Source: Dendrolimus kikuchii
Taxonomy: Eukaryota; Arthropoda; Insecta; Lepidoptera; Lasiocampidae
DNA length: 64,000 nucleotides
Direction of reading: 5' to 3'
NCBI GenBank assembly: GCA_019925095.2
Contig: CM034389.1
Span: 25,904,935-25,968,934 of the forward strand
Shown here: piece by piece, positions 10,120 to 19,668 of the stretch
Layout of the letters: the number at the start of each line of letters is the position of its first letter
How positions within the stretch are numbered: position 1 is the stretch's first letter
Translations under genes and position numbers: made by a program
The notes under the pieces: model-generated
The model's input: only the letters and a program-made list of their open reading frames with translations
What the model was told of the DNA's origin: nothing
The model's database searches: none

Positions 10120-10266
10120 GTCAGGAGCCTTAAGAACAGACGAGTGTGCATGACAAGAGTTATGAATGTCAAAGAAGCAAGTGAGGTGTGTAAGAATGGG
10201 CCTAAATGGCGCTCTGTTGTTCGTGCCTACCCCGCAAGGGAACTGGCGTGAAGTTATGTATGTATG
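10120..10266 (+). mobile_element. RTE-like LINE 3' end, copy 5 (11-bp TSD)
   Basis: It starts at the GTCAGGAGCCTTAAG codons and ends in the TATG tail. TATATATTACT duplicates at 10109-10119 and 10267-10277. It is nearly identical to copy 3. Confidence 0.92.
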
Positions 10267-10373
10267 TATATATTACTATCCCATGGAAACACGTTCCATA
10301 CACTTTCCTTGCTACTAGCATCTATTGCTTAATATTTGACTTAAAGTTTAAAGGACTTATTTATAATAATCTC

Positions 10374-10599
10374 GTTAAGAAACCATTAGACATCTTTTAA
10401 GTAAGAGAATCAGAATCAGACCCTAATCAAATAATGTCTTTTTTTTTCACTTATAAACGTGTATTACTTGTTGTTTACCTAAGAGAAGCACAGATAAACG
10501 AAATTTAAATGATTAGCATAGGTGGTACCCAAAATATTTGACTAAAGAGGAGTTTATGGGTAAGATTTTCACTAATCAGTTGCTGAGCAGTTTCTTAAC
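10374..10599 (+). mobile_element. MITE-like 226-bp repeat P, copy 1
   Basis: The ends GTTAAGAAAC (10374-10383) and GTTTCTTAAC (10590-10599) are perfect 10-bp inverted repeats. An inverted copy with one intact and one decayed end lies at 56181-56406. Shared internal landmarks include AGAGAATCAGAATCAGACCC, GTAATACACGTTTATAA-type sequence and GAGGAGTTTATGGGTAAGAT. No protein is encoded. Confidence 0.7.
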
Positions 10600-10982
10600 A
10601 TTTAACAAACGATTATAAGTAAGGTCATAATAGTGTTACGAGTCGCGAGACTCGAATTAAAATGCCGTTAGAATTATTATACAGTTTATTAGAACTATAC
10701 AAACACGTATAACACAGGTACAAATATAACCGAACACAACAAGTCCAAACGTAATGCAGAAGATCGTAATTCAATAACACGCGCAAAGTCAGTCACTAAA
10801 TAGATTACCGAATGTACACAAGTCTTGCTTCGCTCGTGGTTATCGCTCGACTGCCACGTCCCTCAATCGAGGCATTGCTTTATACTGCACAAATGCAATA
10901 TGTCTGCCCGGCCGCGTGGACCGAATTTCCTAGAATCAGTTTGTACTTTAAATCCGACACATCTGGCTAATGACCGATTCCT

Positions 10983-11151
10983 AGTATAGTAAATCTCGGA
11001 AACGTATTTTCTCCGTTATTACTATGGTCTTGGTGTCTGGGATCGGCCCCAGAGGAGTCCGTTGTATATTACTCATAACACAAGCGTAACTTGCTTAATT
11101 TGGGGATATACAATGTGTGTGTTTGTCTGCCGATTATTATTATTATTATAA
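10983..11151 (+). mobile_element. tRNA-derived SINE S1, 5'-truncated copy
   Basis: The body from TAGTATAGTAAATCTCGG through CTTGCTTAATTTGGGGATAT to an ATT-repeat tail is kept; the tRNA-like head is absent. Confidence 0.8.
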
Positions 11152-11810
11152 TGACTGCCATAAAAGATTACAATACGCAATGGGATGTTTTCTAATCATA
11201 ATTTTTAAACACAAAGTAAACAAATGAAGTCTAAATGCCGAAAGGTAATAAAATGTGTTTCTACAGGTGTGAATTTGCCTTTGTCGGCGTCTAGGTCGTA
11301 ACAATTGTGTGTACCTATAGACATCTAGCAATAACAAGTGTCAAGAAAATACTGAGTTTCTAGTCCGAATTTAAAGAGTAATGTTTTGCTATGGAATTTT
11401 AATATGAATTTTCATAATTCTAAGGAGGAATTGTGGCTTTTTCTTCCTATATTTCACCCCTTCAACATTGTTTTTTGAGGCAAAGGGCAGCTCATGTCCT
11501 TTACTAAAATACAATAGTCTCTAAGCCAAGTATCAATAAGACTCTTTCAGCTGGTTAGTTCTGACAAAGTAAGTAACAATGCTCTAAAATAGATTTTATA
11601 AAATATTACTCACCACTAAAAAAATCCCACTGTGTGACATACAGGAAATTTCTGCCAAAAGTCCAAAGTTCGAGTTTGGAGATAACAATGGTCCCATGTT
11701 ATCTTGATAAACATATCTCTGAGCAAAATTGATTGAACTCAACATTTTGACATATAAAAAATCATTGGAAATTCACAAATTATGGTGCAATAGAAAATAT
11801 TATACTCGAA
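11152..11810. other. no recognised feature
   Basis: AT-rich sequence without a recognised repeat or gene. Confidence 0.4.
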
Positions 11811-11890
11811 TCTCGTAGTAGCTCAGTAGTTAAAAAGACACTTGAGTTGCATTGTAATGAAGTAGGTTCGAATACCGACTACAGTGTATA
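11811..11890 (+). repeat. tRNA-like (SINE head-like) sequence
   Basis: TAGCTCAGTAGTTA resembles an A box and GGTTCGAATACC a B box with one extra base; GTAG...CTAC can close an acceptor-like stem. The extra base and weak D/anticodon arms argue against a working tRNA. A degenerate SINE head is the likeliest reading. Confidence 0.35.
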
Positions 11891-11971
11891 ACATTTATTC
11901 TTCTGACGTCAAATTGAATCAAGTATCAGAGTAACAATTATTATTGCACAGTCAGAAAAACTTGCACATAA

Positions 11972-12493
11972 TCTTAATATATATAAATTACGTGTCACGT
12001 TGTTTGTCCGCGATGGACTCCTAAACTACTTGACCGATTTTAATCAAATTTGCACACCGTGTGCAGTTTGATGCGACTTGAAAGATAAGATATTTTTTTT
12101 TATTGCCTGAGTTCAGCAGACGGGCTGACGGCCCACTTGATGGAAAGCGGTTACCATCGCCTATGAACATTTGCAACACCAAAGTTGCTACAAATGCGCT
12201 GCTGCTCTCTTGAGGGAGACTGGAACCTGGTCACTAATGCCGGAACACAACTCAAGGTTGTTATGGCGACATACTTTAGACCAGGGGTGGTAGCTATCCA
12301 GTCGGGCAAATGCTCTACCACCTGGCTGTGGGTTGTTAAGTCGCCTCTTACGACAGGCCGCCCGGCCGCAGGAAATTGTATTCTTTCTCCGTTCCTGCAC
12401 GGATAGCTTACATTTGGACCCGGTAGGTGGCGCCGGAATCGGGTTCTAAATTTTATTTCTTCAGGGCAGAACGACGTCTGCCGGGACGGCTAG
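11972..12493 (+). mobile_element. Helitron-like element (TC...CTAG) carrying an R310 insertion
   Basis: It begins TCTTAATATATA after an A and ends GGGACGGCTAG before a T, matching Helitron rules (5' TC, 3' CTRR, insertion between A and T). The short stem CGTC/GACG lies just before the end. The 3' part (GGTAGGTGGCGCCGG, ATCGGGTTCTA) is homologous to the elements at 54521 and 39973. An R310 copy at 12092-12404 sits inside. Without it the element is about 210 bp and non-coding. Confidence 0.78.
12092..12404 (-). mobile_element. R310 A-tailed short repeat, copy 4, inside a Helitron
   Basis: This is a near full-length copy with a T-run at 12092-12100 (A-tail on the minus strand) and sense 5' end at 12404. 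It splits the Helitron-like element at 11972-12493, so it is younger than that element. Confidence 0.82.
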
Positions 12494-12494
12494 T

Positions 12495-12709
12495 TGTTTT
12501 ATAATAATTGCTTACACATTGTGTTATATTCGCTAATTGCAAGCTAAGCAAGTTACGTTTGTGTTAAAGTGATTAACAAAATATTAAAAAAATACATTTA
12601 AGAGTAATCACAACTATAATAAATGTCTATAATTATATCTCTATATATATGCAACAACAGCAAAAAGTCAAGACAATATTATCCCATAGTTTTTTGTCGG
12701 TGCATTTAT
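12495..12709. other. no recognised feature
   Basis: AT-rich host sequence before the GC-rich insertion. Confidence 0.4.
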
Positions 12710-12720
12710 GACAAGACACA

Positions 12721-13003
12721 CCAGACGCCCCAGATGGCCACCCAAAGCCCGCGATGGCCATCGTACGCTAAGATTGGCCCACTATGCCGCGGAAGGAGCC
12801 AACGCGTAGCCCGCGAAGGCCCCCGGAAGCCGCTGAAAGGCCATGGGAGCTGCCGACCCTTACGGCGGCTCCAAAACCCCAATACCGCAGAATAATATTT
12901 TCTGTAAGCGAATGCTGGGGTAAAGAGCCTAGGCTCGACACCCCCCACCGCTTTGCCACCCCAATCTCACAGGGGTCGGCGAAGACGAAGAACTCGAGAA
13001 GAA
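12721..13003 (+). mobile_element. GC-rich 283-bp insertion with 11-bp TSD
   Basis: GACAAGACACA occurs at 12710-12720 and again at 13004-13014, bracketing a block far richer in G and C than its surroundings. The right end is A/G-rich (GAAGACGAAGAACTCGAGAA), which suits the 3' end of a retrotransposed unit on the plus strand. No second copy is present here, and no pol III boxes were seen. Open frames across it (up to 90 codons) overlap in several phases and look like GC-rich shadows. It may be a LINE 3' end or a SINE; the family is not recognised. Confidence 0.7.
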
Positions 13004-13204
13004 GACAAGACACAATTGGCCACAAAGAAAAGCTCAATTGGACCTAGTTATGTCAAAATGAGTAAACTACATTAAATTTATGTCGAAAATAACGATTATA
13101 GTTTAAATTGAACCTAGTTATTTATTGTCCAATTAACTCAATTAAATGTTATGACTTTCACATCGCGTTGTTTACGTCACAGTTTTAATATATAATTAAG
13201 TTGT

Positions 13205-13669
13205 TTGTGTATTTATTACATATTCCATACCTCACAGGCATGGAATCCAATGTATGATGTGTATGTTAATAGAATCGAATCCATACAACGTAGGTTTTTA
13301 AGATTGTTACAGTTTAAATGCAAGGTTAGTGATAATCACTACGAAGCTAGATGTCTCAGACATCATATTTTGCCATTGCACACAAGGAGGTAAATAGCAG
13401 ATATAGTGATGCTAAGTAAAATTGCACAGTCTAAAATAGACTCGCCTTATTTATTATCTCAAATATATTTAAAAGTGCCAACAAGATGATTCCGGAATCC
13501 AATACAATTGTTTGTTTCTCGGATATCTAGTAATTATAGGGCAAATTCTTTTTTTAATCGTGTGTCAAATAACTATAATCTTTTAGCTGTTACACATGAT
13601 ATAGATTTATTTATTAGTAATCCACAAAATCTTAAGACGGCCCTGGTAAAGCATTGGTCTGAAAATTAA
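13205..13669 (+). pseudogene. Jockey-clade LINE ORF2 C-terminus, two in-frame stops
   Basis: One continuous 154-codon frame reads YVNRIESIQRRFLRLLQFK, then LPLHTRR, a stop at 13391-13393, IADIVMLSKIAQSKIDSPYL, LKVPTR, a second stop at about 13484, RNPIQLFVSRISSNYRANSF and finally LKTALVKHWSEN before the normal stop at 13667-13669. This is the region after the reverse transcriptase domain in Jockey-type elements (IQ+RFLR, LP...RR, motifs). The frame is kept apart from two point stops, so the copy is only moderately old. Confidence 0.8.
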
Positions 13670-14226
13670 CAAGTTTCATGTAATAGGTCAGTTTTAAAAT
13701 ATTTCTTTTTTCTTTTTTAATTTCCTCTTCCTAATTTAATTTATAGAACGTAAAATATTTACTAGCAAGCATTATAGCTATCTACATGTGGAAACATTTA
13801 AATGGTTATAGATATTTAGTATGTACTCAGTTATAAACCGTTTGTTTTCCGAATAAAATAAAATAAATAAAATAAAAATATGAATATCTCCTGAACCCTA
13901 TAAGATATCTTAATGAATTGTATGTAATTTAAACGGTCAAGTTTTTTCGTAACAGTCACTTACGAATAGCCGTCGTCGTCTAAAGAGCATAAAGAGGCCA
14001 GTTTTATAGAATCGCTTCTTGAAATATGCACGTGTCTAGATATATTGTTTTTTTTATTTTTTTTTATTTATTTAGGATAATAAACAGATATACACTAAAG
14101 TTACATAATAAAAACTAAAAAAAAATAGTATAAAATCAGTGCTTATCCAACTACATTATCCACGAACTAAAAGATGGTAGTGTACAATACTTTAAAAGAA
14201 TAGGGGACATATACAAAACTCACGGT

Positions 14227-14228
<2 letters not shown>
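13670..14228. other. LINE 3' flank and AT-rich sequence
   Basis: The part to about 13870 is probably the 3' UTR of the preceding LINE, ending in an AATAAAATAAAATAAATAAA-type tail. A short Helitron-like piece (ATATCTCCTGAACCC...) follows at about 13885. The rest is unassigned. Confidence 0.45.
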
Positions 14229-14283
<55 letters not shown>

Positions 14284-14287
14284 CCAT

Positions 14288-14323
<36 letters not shown>

Positions 14324-14325
14324 AT

Positions 14326-14400
<75 letters not shown>

Positions 14401-14435
14401 CGCACACGCGCACACACACACACACACATACACAT
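14229..14435. repeat. CA microsatellite
   Basis: Long (CA)n tracts are interrupted by CCCCCATC, CCCATC and CG steps. The valine/cysteine-rich frames on the minus strand are artefacts of this repeat. Confidence 0.98.
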
Positions 14436-15040
14436 GAACATGCACGCGCCCGCGCAATCAAACACACACATCAACACGCTTATATACATTTCATATATGT
14501 GAGGGATAAAGATAACAGAGACACAAAAATAAAAAGAAAAATGACAGAAAATTACAATGCCTGATCCTTAATGGCGTTAATAACATATTTTTTAAAAGCA
14601 CCCAAGGAAAGTGCAAAGATGTCGATGTTTTCAAAATATATATTGTAGTTGTTGACGAGTTGGTTAGGTTAGGTTAGGTGTAGACAGCATGAACTTCCAC
14701 ATTATTTTAACAGTCGTAATACAAATATGACAATATCTGTATTACGATTCTGCGAAAGTTCAGGCCGCCTGATTTGTCTTAAAATTTAGCACTTATTTTG
14801 ATGATTTATTTATTCATCATACCTACGATTAGGCACTTCAAATCTATTTATTAGTATTCTAAATGACAATTATGTTTTTAATAATTAAAAATAAACATGA
14901 ACTGGGGATAATTTTGGGTAGAATTAATTCATCATAAAATTGGACCAGATATACCAAATGTATTATGCGAATTAATTCATAAGTTTTCACGTCAGATCTA
15001 AATTGAATTTGGGCTATTTTTGCTGAATAGTAATGTGTCA
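14436..15040. other. no recognised feature
   Basis: AT-rich sequence. Three TTAGG units occur at 14664-14678, too few to call a telomeric tract. Confidence 0.4.
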
Positions 15041-15052
15041 TATTTTGATCAG

Positions 15053-15308
15053 TTTATAATATAAGCCCATAAATGTCCCACTGCTGGGCTCGGGCCTCCC
15101 ATTATAGGGGAACGGACAGTATACCCGCCACGCTTATCCAAGGCGGCTTGGCAGGCTTGACACATCGGCTATCTCGATATGCGGGTTGCATCACGATGTT
15201 TTCCTTCAGGGTCAGAAAACTGCCTAAGTGGTGCATGCGTTCCGACCAGGATCGAAACCGCGCCCTTTGAGTCCGGGACGCGTGCGCTAGCCATTACGCT
15301 ACCACGAC
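15053..15308 (-). mobile_element. tRNA-derived SINE (family S2) with TSD
   Basis: On the minus strand the tRNA-like head (A box near TAGCGTAATGGCTA, B box GGTTTCGATCCTGG) is followed by the S2 body (ACATCGTGATGCAACCCGC, CAGCAGTGGGACATTTATGG). TTTGATCAG flanks the element at 15044-15052 and 15309-15317. This is the best-preserved S2 copy of the window. Confidence 0.82.
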
Positions 15309-15317
15309 TTTGATCAG

Positions 15318-15804
15318 CTTGGTAGTCAATAAATATTTTTTCATAATTTGTTGGTTGGTTTATTTTCGCATAGCTACATCCAATTGTTAGAAGAAAGTGT
15401 ACCGATTAAAAAGTGAAAATGAATGATAACGAGACGGGCGCAAGCACTTAAGATGTCTAACTGCTGGATTAAAACAATAACCGCAACTGTTACTAACGAG
15501 CGAGCTAGTTTCATTTATGTTGAAACAAATATGCTGACACCCAAAGCTGTTACGCTCTTTTTTAGGGGACCATAGTTATTTTGGCAAAAATGTAATCCTT
15601 ACAATCTTCATGCTCAACTGTCCGTCTGTTTGTGTATAACATAGCTTTTACTACATAATAAGTGTAGTGAAATTATGAAAAAAAAAACAAACGTAGGGAT
15701 GGCCGTCATAATGCATTTCTTTCTTATGACACCACACAAAGTCACAAACACATAACTAACAATAAAACTTATACACATACTCAAACCAACGCGCACTACC
15801 ATCG
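15318..15804. other. host sequence upstream of the Jockey element
   Basis: No feature was recognised; the sequence gives no promoter or 5' UTR for the adjacent ORF1. Confidence 0.4.
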
Positions 15805-15806
15805 CA

Positions 15807-16715
15807 TTGCATTTCGGTTACTACACTTATGCCTTGCCGGAAGAAAAACGCCTTCGGGCTGTAATCCGCGGACTCCCACAGGAAATCGAGTGTTCCTACA
15901 TTCTCGAGGACCTTAAATCTCAAGCGCTACCGGTGCACGAAGTGCACCGTATGCACAGAGGCGACGCCACAAAGTCGCCTCTAAACCTAGTATTGGTTGT
16001 CCTCGACCTCTCCCCAGAGGGGAAACAGATCTTCGAACTTGAGAAGGTCTGTGGCCTCTCTGGCCTTCGTGTGGAACGTCCACACGAAAAACATACACTA
16101 CGGCAGTGTCATCGCTGCCAACTTTATGGGCACTCTGCCCTTCATTGTCAATCCCGTCCCAGGTGCGTCAAGTGCCTGGGGGACCACGGGACCCCGGAGT
16201 GCACTCGCACCCGGGACTCCCCGGAGCCACCGAGCTGCATCCTCTGCGGCAAAGCGGGTCACCCCGCAAACTACAGAGGCTGCCCTGCCGCCCCCCGACC
16301 CAAACGTAAGGTCGGAAAGGACAATGCCCAAAAAGGCACTAAGAAAGTGCCGAACAAACCCGCATTCGTGGCGGCCCCCCTTCCAGTGGTAAACCACTGG
16401 ACGGGTCTTCCCGCGATGGAAGCGTTCCCACCGTTAAGGGCGCGCGCCCCAGCTACGGCCGGCTTACTCCCGGCCACCCCCGCCCCCGCCTCCATTTCGA
16501 AGGCACCTTCTGGGCCGTCAGCACACCACTCTATAGCGGAGGACTTAGCCTTGGCGACTAAATTCGCCAAGAACTTGCCCTTCGACCTAGAAGAGGTCCA
16601 ACTCTTGGCTCGGAAACTGAGACAAGTTTCAGAGTCAAGTCAACCCTCCCTCCGGGATCAACTCGTGATTGAAATGGATCACGCGTACCTCCTCCAGATA
16701 CTTAGGTCGTTATAA
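15807..16715 (+). CDS. Jockey ORF1 (gag-like nucleic-acid-binding protein), N-terminus lost
   Basis: The 302-residue frame encodes the C-terminal part of a LINE ORF1 protein, which in this clade binds element RNA and forms cytoplasmic particles. Residues 8-60 (ALPEEKRLRAVIRGLP, then EDLKSQ, HEVHRMHR) are the PRE_C2HC-type domain that precedes the zinc knuckles. Three knuckles follow: C101-C104-H109-C114, C120-C123-H127-C132 and C144-C147-H152-C159. The rest is Pro/Ala-rich, with a predicted helical end. Full ORF1 proteins of this group have a longer N-terminal region, absent here, so the first Met at 15807 is probably not the native start. The frame stops 37 bp before ORF2, the usual compact arrangement. 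Confidence 0.88.
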   Translation: MHFGYYTYALPEEKRLRAVIRGLPQEIECSYILEDLKSQALPVHEVHRMHRGDATKSPLNLVLVVLDLSPEGKQIFELEKVCGLSGLRVERPHEKHTLRQCHRCQLYGHSALHCQSRPRCVKCLGDHGTPECTRTRDSPEPPSCILCGKAGHPANYRGCPAAPRPKRKVGKDNAQKGTKKVPNKPAFVAAPLPVVNHWTGLPAMEAFPPLRARAPATAGLLPATPAPASISKAPSGPSAHHSIAEDLALATKFAKNLPFDLEEVQLLARKLRQVSESSQPSLRDQLVIEMDHAYLLQILRSL

Positions 16716-16752
16716 CTAAACAACCTAGTTAAAATTTTGTTACCGGTAACAA

Positions 16753-19668
16753 ATGGCGCATGTAGGTAGGAATAAACCACGCTCATTGACTCTGGCGACT
16801 TATAACGCCAACGGCCTTCGAAACCAGCGCGACTTGGTCCATGACTTCCTGGTTACCAATCAAGTAGATATACTACTAGTGCAGGAGACCTTCCTGAAAC
16901 CGAGTGATAGAGATCCAAAGATCTCTAACTATCGGGTCACTAGACATGACAGGATAGGCCGTGGTGGCGGCACCCTGATCTATTTCAGAAGATCTCTACA
17001 TTGCATGCCCCTAGTCACCCCCCCACTAGAAGGTATGGAGGTATCCGCCTGCAGACTAGCAATGACTGGCCACCAACCCCTAGTCATAGTCTCAGCATAC
17101 CTCGCATGCCAAAAACCCCTTAATAAGAAAGACCTAGAAGCCCTATTCAACTTAGGCCCGGCTGTTATAATAGCCGGGGATCTGAATTGCAAACACGAGC
17201 AGTGGAACTGCAATACCACTAACCCCAATGGCAGAGCACTCATAAATATATCAGACAGTCTTTTGTTTGATATACTAACTCCCTTGACCCCCACAAGATA
17301 CCCCCCCAACCGCGACTGGGGGACCCCAAACATTCTCGACCTAGCATTACTGAGGGGCGTAACCCTTCAGTTCCATTCGATCGAAACGATGGACGATATA
17401 GACTCGGACCATCGTCCGGTTATACTCAGATTAGGACCACAGACAGACCAGACATCTGAAACTAGGACCTCTGTGGACTGGTTGAGACTTGAGACCCTCC
17501 TCAAGGCAACCAGCTCAGAAGACCTGGACCGCATCCCGGACCATATCGAGTCCCGCCAAGACACGGAGACGGCAATCGAGGCTCTCACCAGCCACCTTCA
17601 ATCCGCAGTGCGGAACTCGTCCAGGCAGGTGCCAGTGGAGGATGACCGCCACTTATGCCTGCCGGACGAGGTGAGGGTACTGCTGAGGGAAAAGAGAGCC
17701 GCCTCCAGAGCTCACGACAGATATCCCACCGAGGATAACAGAGTCCGACTCCGCGAACTAGAGCGCGAGGTTAAACTACGTATCCGGGAAGTCAGGGAAC
17801 AACGTTGGGACAGAACGTTGAGAGATATCGAACCAACTCACCAGGCGTACTGGAAGCTGGCTAGAGCTCTCAGATCAGACACCCTTACTGTCATACCCGC
17901 GCTAGAAAGAGCCGACAACACCGAGGCGTTCGATGACGAGGAGAAGGCCGAGTGCCTTGCTCAGAGTCTAGAGCTTCAATGCTCCCCCACTACGCAAAAC
18001 GTCGACCAGTCACACCTGACGGAGGTAGACTCCGAGGTCGAACGTAGATCCTCCTTACCAGCGGAAACCACACTCGACACGGTCACGGTCGAAGAAGTGC
18101 AAGATCTGATCAAGTCTCTCAAACCGCGAAAGGCCCCAGGGACCGATGGCATCAACAATCGCGTTTTAAAACTTCTACCCGCCCATCTAATTATAATCCT
18201 GGTGAGCATCTTCAATGCCGCCATAACAAACTGCTCCTTTCCCGCGATCTGGAAGGAGGCAGATGTCATCGGTATTCACAAGCCGGGAAAACCGGCTAAT
18301 AAACCGTCCAGCTACCGTCCAATCAGCCTACTGAGCGCACTCAGCAAGCTTTACGAAAGGGTCATCCTCTCTCGACTTAGAGATTTTGCCTTCAGCAAAC
18401 ATCTAATACCCGATGAGCAATTTGGCTTCCGTGCCAGACACTCATGCGTCCAACAGGTGCACCGCATCACGGAGCACATATTATCTCACTTTGCCCATCG
18501 CCCCCGCCCTATAGGAACAGCCGCACTGTTCCTAGACGTAGCAAAAGCCTTCGACAAGGTCTGGCACAACGGCTTGATTTACAAGCTGTACCAGTTCGGT
18601 GTGCCAGACAGACTCGTGCTCATCTTGCGAGACTTCCTCCTAGGTCGTAGCTTCCGTTTTCGAGTGGAGGGAACGCGCTCGTCCCCTCACCCACTCACAG
18701 CCGGTGTACCACAGGGCTCGGCCCTGTCGCCACTACTCTTCACGCTGTACACCAGCGACATCCCAAAAACTCCAGATGTGGAGTTGGCCCTCTTCGCGGA
18801 TGACACCGCACTCTATACATCAGATCGCAACCGACAAATGGCTTGCGTCCGGCTGCAGGCAGCTGTCACAGAGCTAGGCGAATGGTTTCGCAAATGGAGG
18901 ATAGAGGTAAACCCGGAGAAAAGCGCAGCAATGTTCTTTTCCCCGGGCACGCTTCGCTCCCCCAAACGCGCTAGCCTTCGCCTAAAAACCATTTCGCTCT
19001 ACGACCAACAAATCCCCTGGGCAAAGTACACCAAATATCTTGGTGTCACCCTAGATCGGAACTTGCGCTTCAACGAGCATATCACTATAGTCCGAAATAG
19101 AGCGCGATTTGTGATGGGTCGTTTAGCACCCATGATAGACAAACGAAGCAAAATGTCCCTCAGACACAAGCTTACTCTGTATAAAACATGCATCCGCCCG
19201 ATCATGACATACGCGAGTGTGGTATTCGGCCATGCCAAGCCTGCCCTATTAGATAAACTGCAAATTGTGCAGAATAAATTCATGCGCAGAGCCGTCGGTG
19301 CTCCCCTCTATATGCGTAACGTCGACCTCCACCGCGATCTGGAGCTTCCCTCCATCAAAAACTACATTACGTCGCTCTCGCGTAAGTATTTCGATCTCGC
19401 GCCGCATCATCGAAATCCGCTCGTCGTGTCCGCGTCCGATTATAAGCCTCGGCGAAAGGCTCTCGTACGACGGCCGCGTAACGTCCTCACGGACAGGGTC
19501 GACGTTATCACAAAACGGCTGGCCCGGATCAGCCCGCCCGCGGTTAGGACGGCAGGCTGGCAGGCACGGACAGACAGACACAGACGGCGGCGTCTCAGGC
19601 GCCGCCAATCAAGATCTCTCCACGTCCCTGCGAGGGACGTTAGGAGACATAGCCCCCCCACAGGATAG
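16753..19668 (+). CDS. Jockey ORF2: AP-like endonuclease and reverse transcriptase
   Basis: The 971-residue protein is uninterrupted. Residues 10-225 form an apurinic/apyrimidinic-type endonuclease: N18 and N20 in ATYNAN, Q44-E45 in LLVQET, G142-D-L-N145 and S218-D-H220, the catalytic and metal-binding positions of the family. Residues about 450-740 are the reverse transcriptase: KAPGTDGINNRVLK, SSYRPISLLSALSKLYE, FLDVAKAFDKVWH (first catalytic Asp), AGVPQGSALSPLLF and FADD at 681-684 (catalytic pair), then KYLGVTLD. The Jockey-type C-terminal region follows (QNKFMRRAVG, Arg-rich end). It nicks target DNA and copies its own RNA at the nick. All key residues are present, so the protein could be functional, although the element has lost its 5' part. 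The start Met lies just after the ORF1 stop. Confidence 0.95.
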   Translation: MAHVGRNKPRSLTLATYNANGLRNQRDLVHDFLVTNQVDILLVQETFLKPSDRDPKISNYRVTRHDRIGRGGGTLIYFRRSLHCMPLVTPPLEGMEVSACRLAMTGHQPLVIVSAYLACQKPLNKKDLEALFNLGPAVIIAGDLNCKHEQWNCNTTNPNGRALINISDSLLFDILTPLTPTRYPPNRDWGTPNILDLALLRGVTLQFHSIETMDDIDSDHRPVILRLGPQTDQTSETRTSVDWLRLETLLKATSSEDLDRIPDHIESRQDTETAIEALTSHLQSAVRNSSRQVPVEDDRHLCLPDEVRVLLREKRAASRAHDRYPTEDNRVRLRELEREVKLRIREVREQRWDRTLRDIEPTHQAYWKLARALRSDTLTVIPALERADNTEAFDDEEKAECLAQSLELQCSPTTQNVDQSHLTEVDSEVERRSSLPAETTLDTVTVEEVQDLIKSLKPRKAPGTDGINNRVLKLLPAHLIIILVSIFNAAITNCSFPAIWKEADVIGIHKPGKPANKPSSYRPISLLSALSKLYERVILSRLRDFAFSKHLIPDEQFGFRARHSCVQQVHRITEHILSHFAHRPRPIGTAALFLDVAKAFDKVWHNGLIYKLYQFGVPDRLVLILRDFLLGRSFRFRVEGTRSSPHPLTAGVPQGSALSPLLFTLYTSDIPKTPDVELALFADDTALYTSDRNRQMACVRLQAAVTELGEWFRKWRIEVNPEKSAAMFFSPGTLRSPKRASLRLKTISLYDQQIPWAKYTKYLGVTLDRNLRFNEHITIVRNRARFVMGRLAPMIDKRSKMSLRHKLTLYKTCIRPIMTYASVVFGHAKPALLDKLQIVQNKFMRRAVGAPLYMRNVDLHRDLELPSIKNYITSLSRKYFDLAPHHRNPLVVSASDYKPRRKALVRRPRNVLTDRVDVITKRLARISPPAVRTAGWQARTDRHRRRRLRRRQSRSLHVPARDVRRHSPPTG

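Noticed and set aside
11811..11890. Possible functional tRNA
   Set aside because: The T-arm has an extra base and the other arms are weak; better read as a SINE-like remnant.
12623..13047. Overlapping 80-90 codon frames on both strands
   Set aside because: They come from the GC-rich 283-bp insertion, where stop codons are rare in all phases.
14167..14489. Three overlapping minus-strand frames of 87-96 codons rich in Cys and Val
   Set aside because: They are translations of the CA microsatellite in different phases.
14664..14678. TTAGG repeats as an interstitial telomere
   Set aside because: Only three units, and no telomere-associated LINE next to them.
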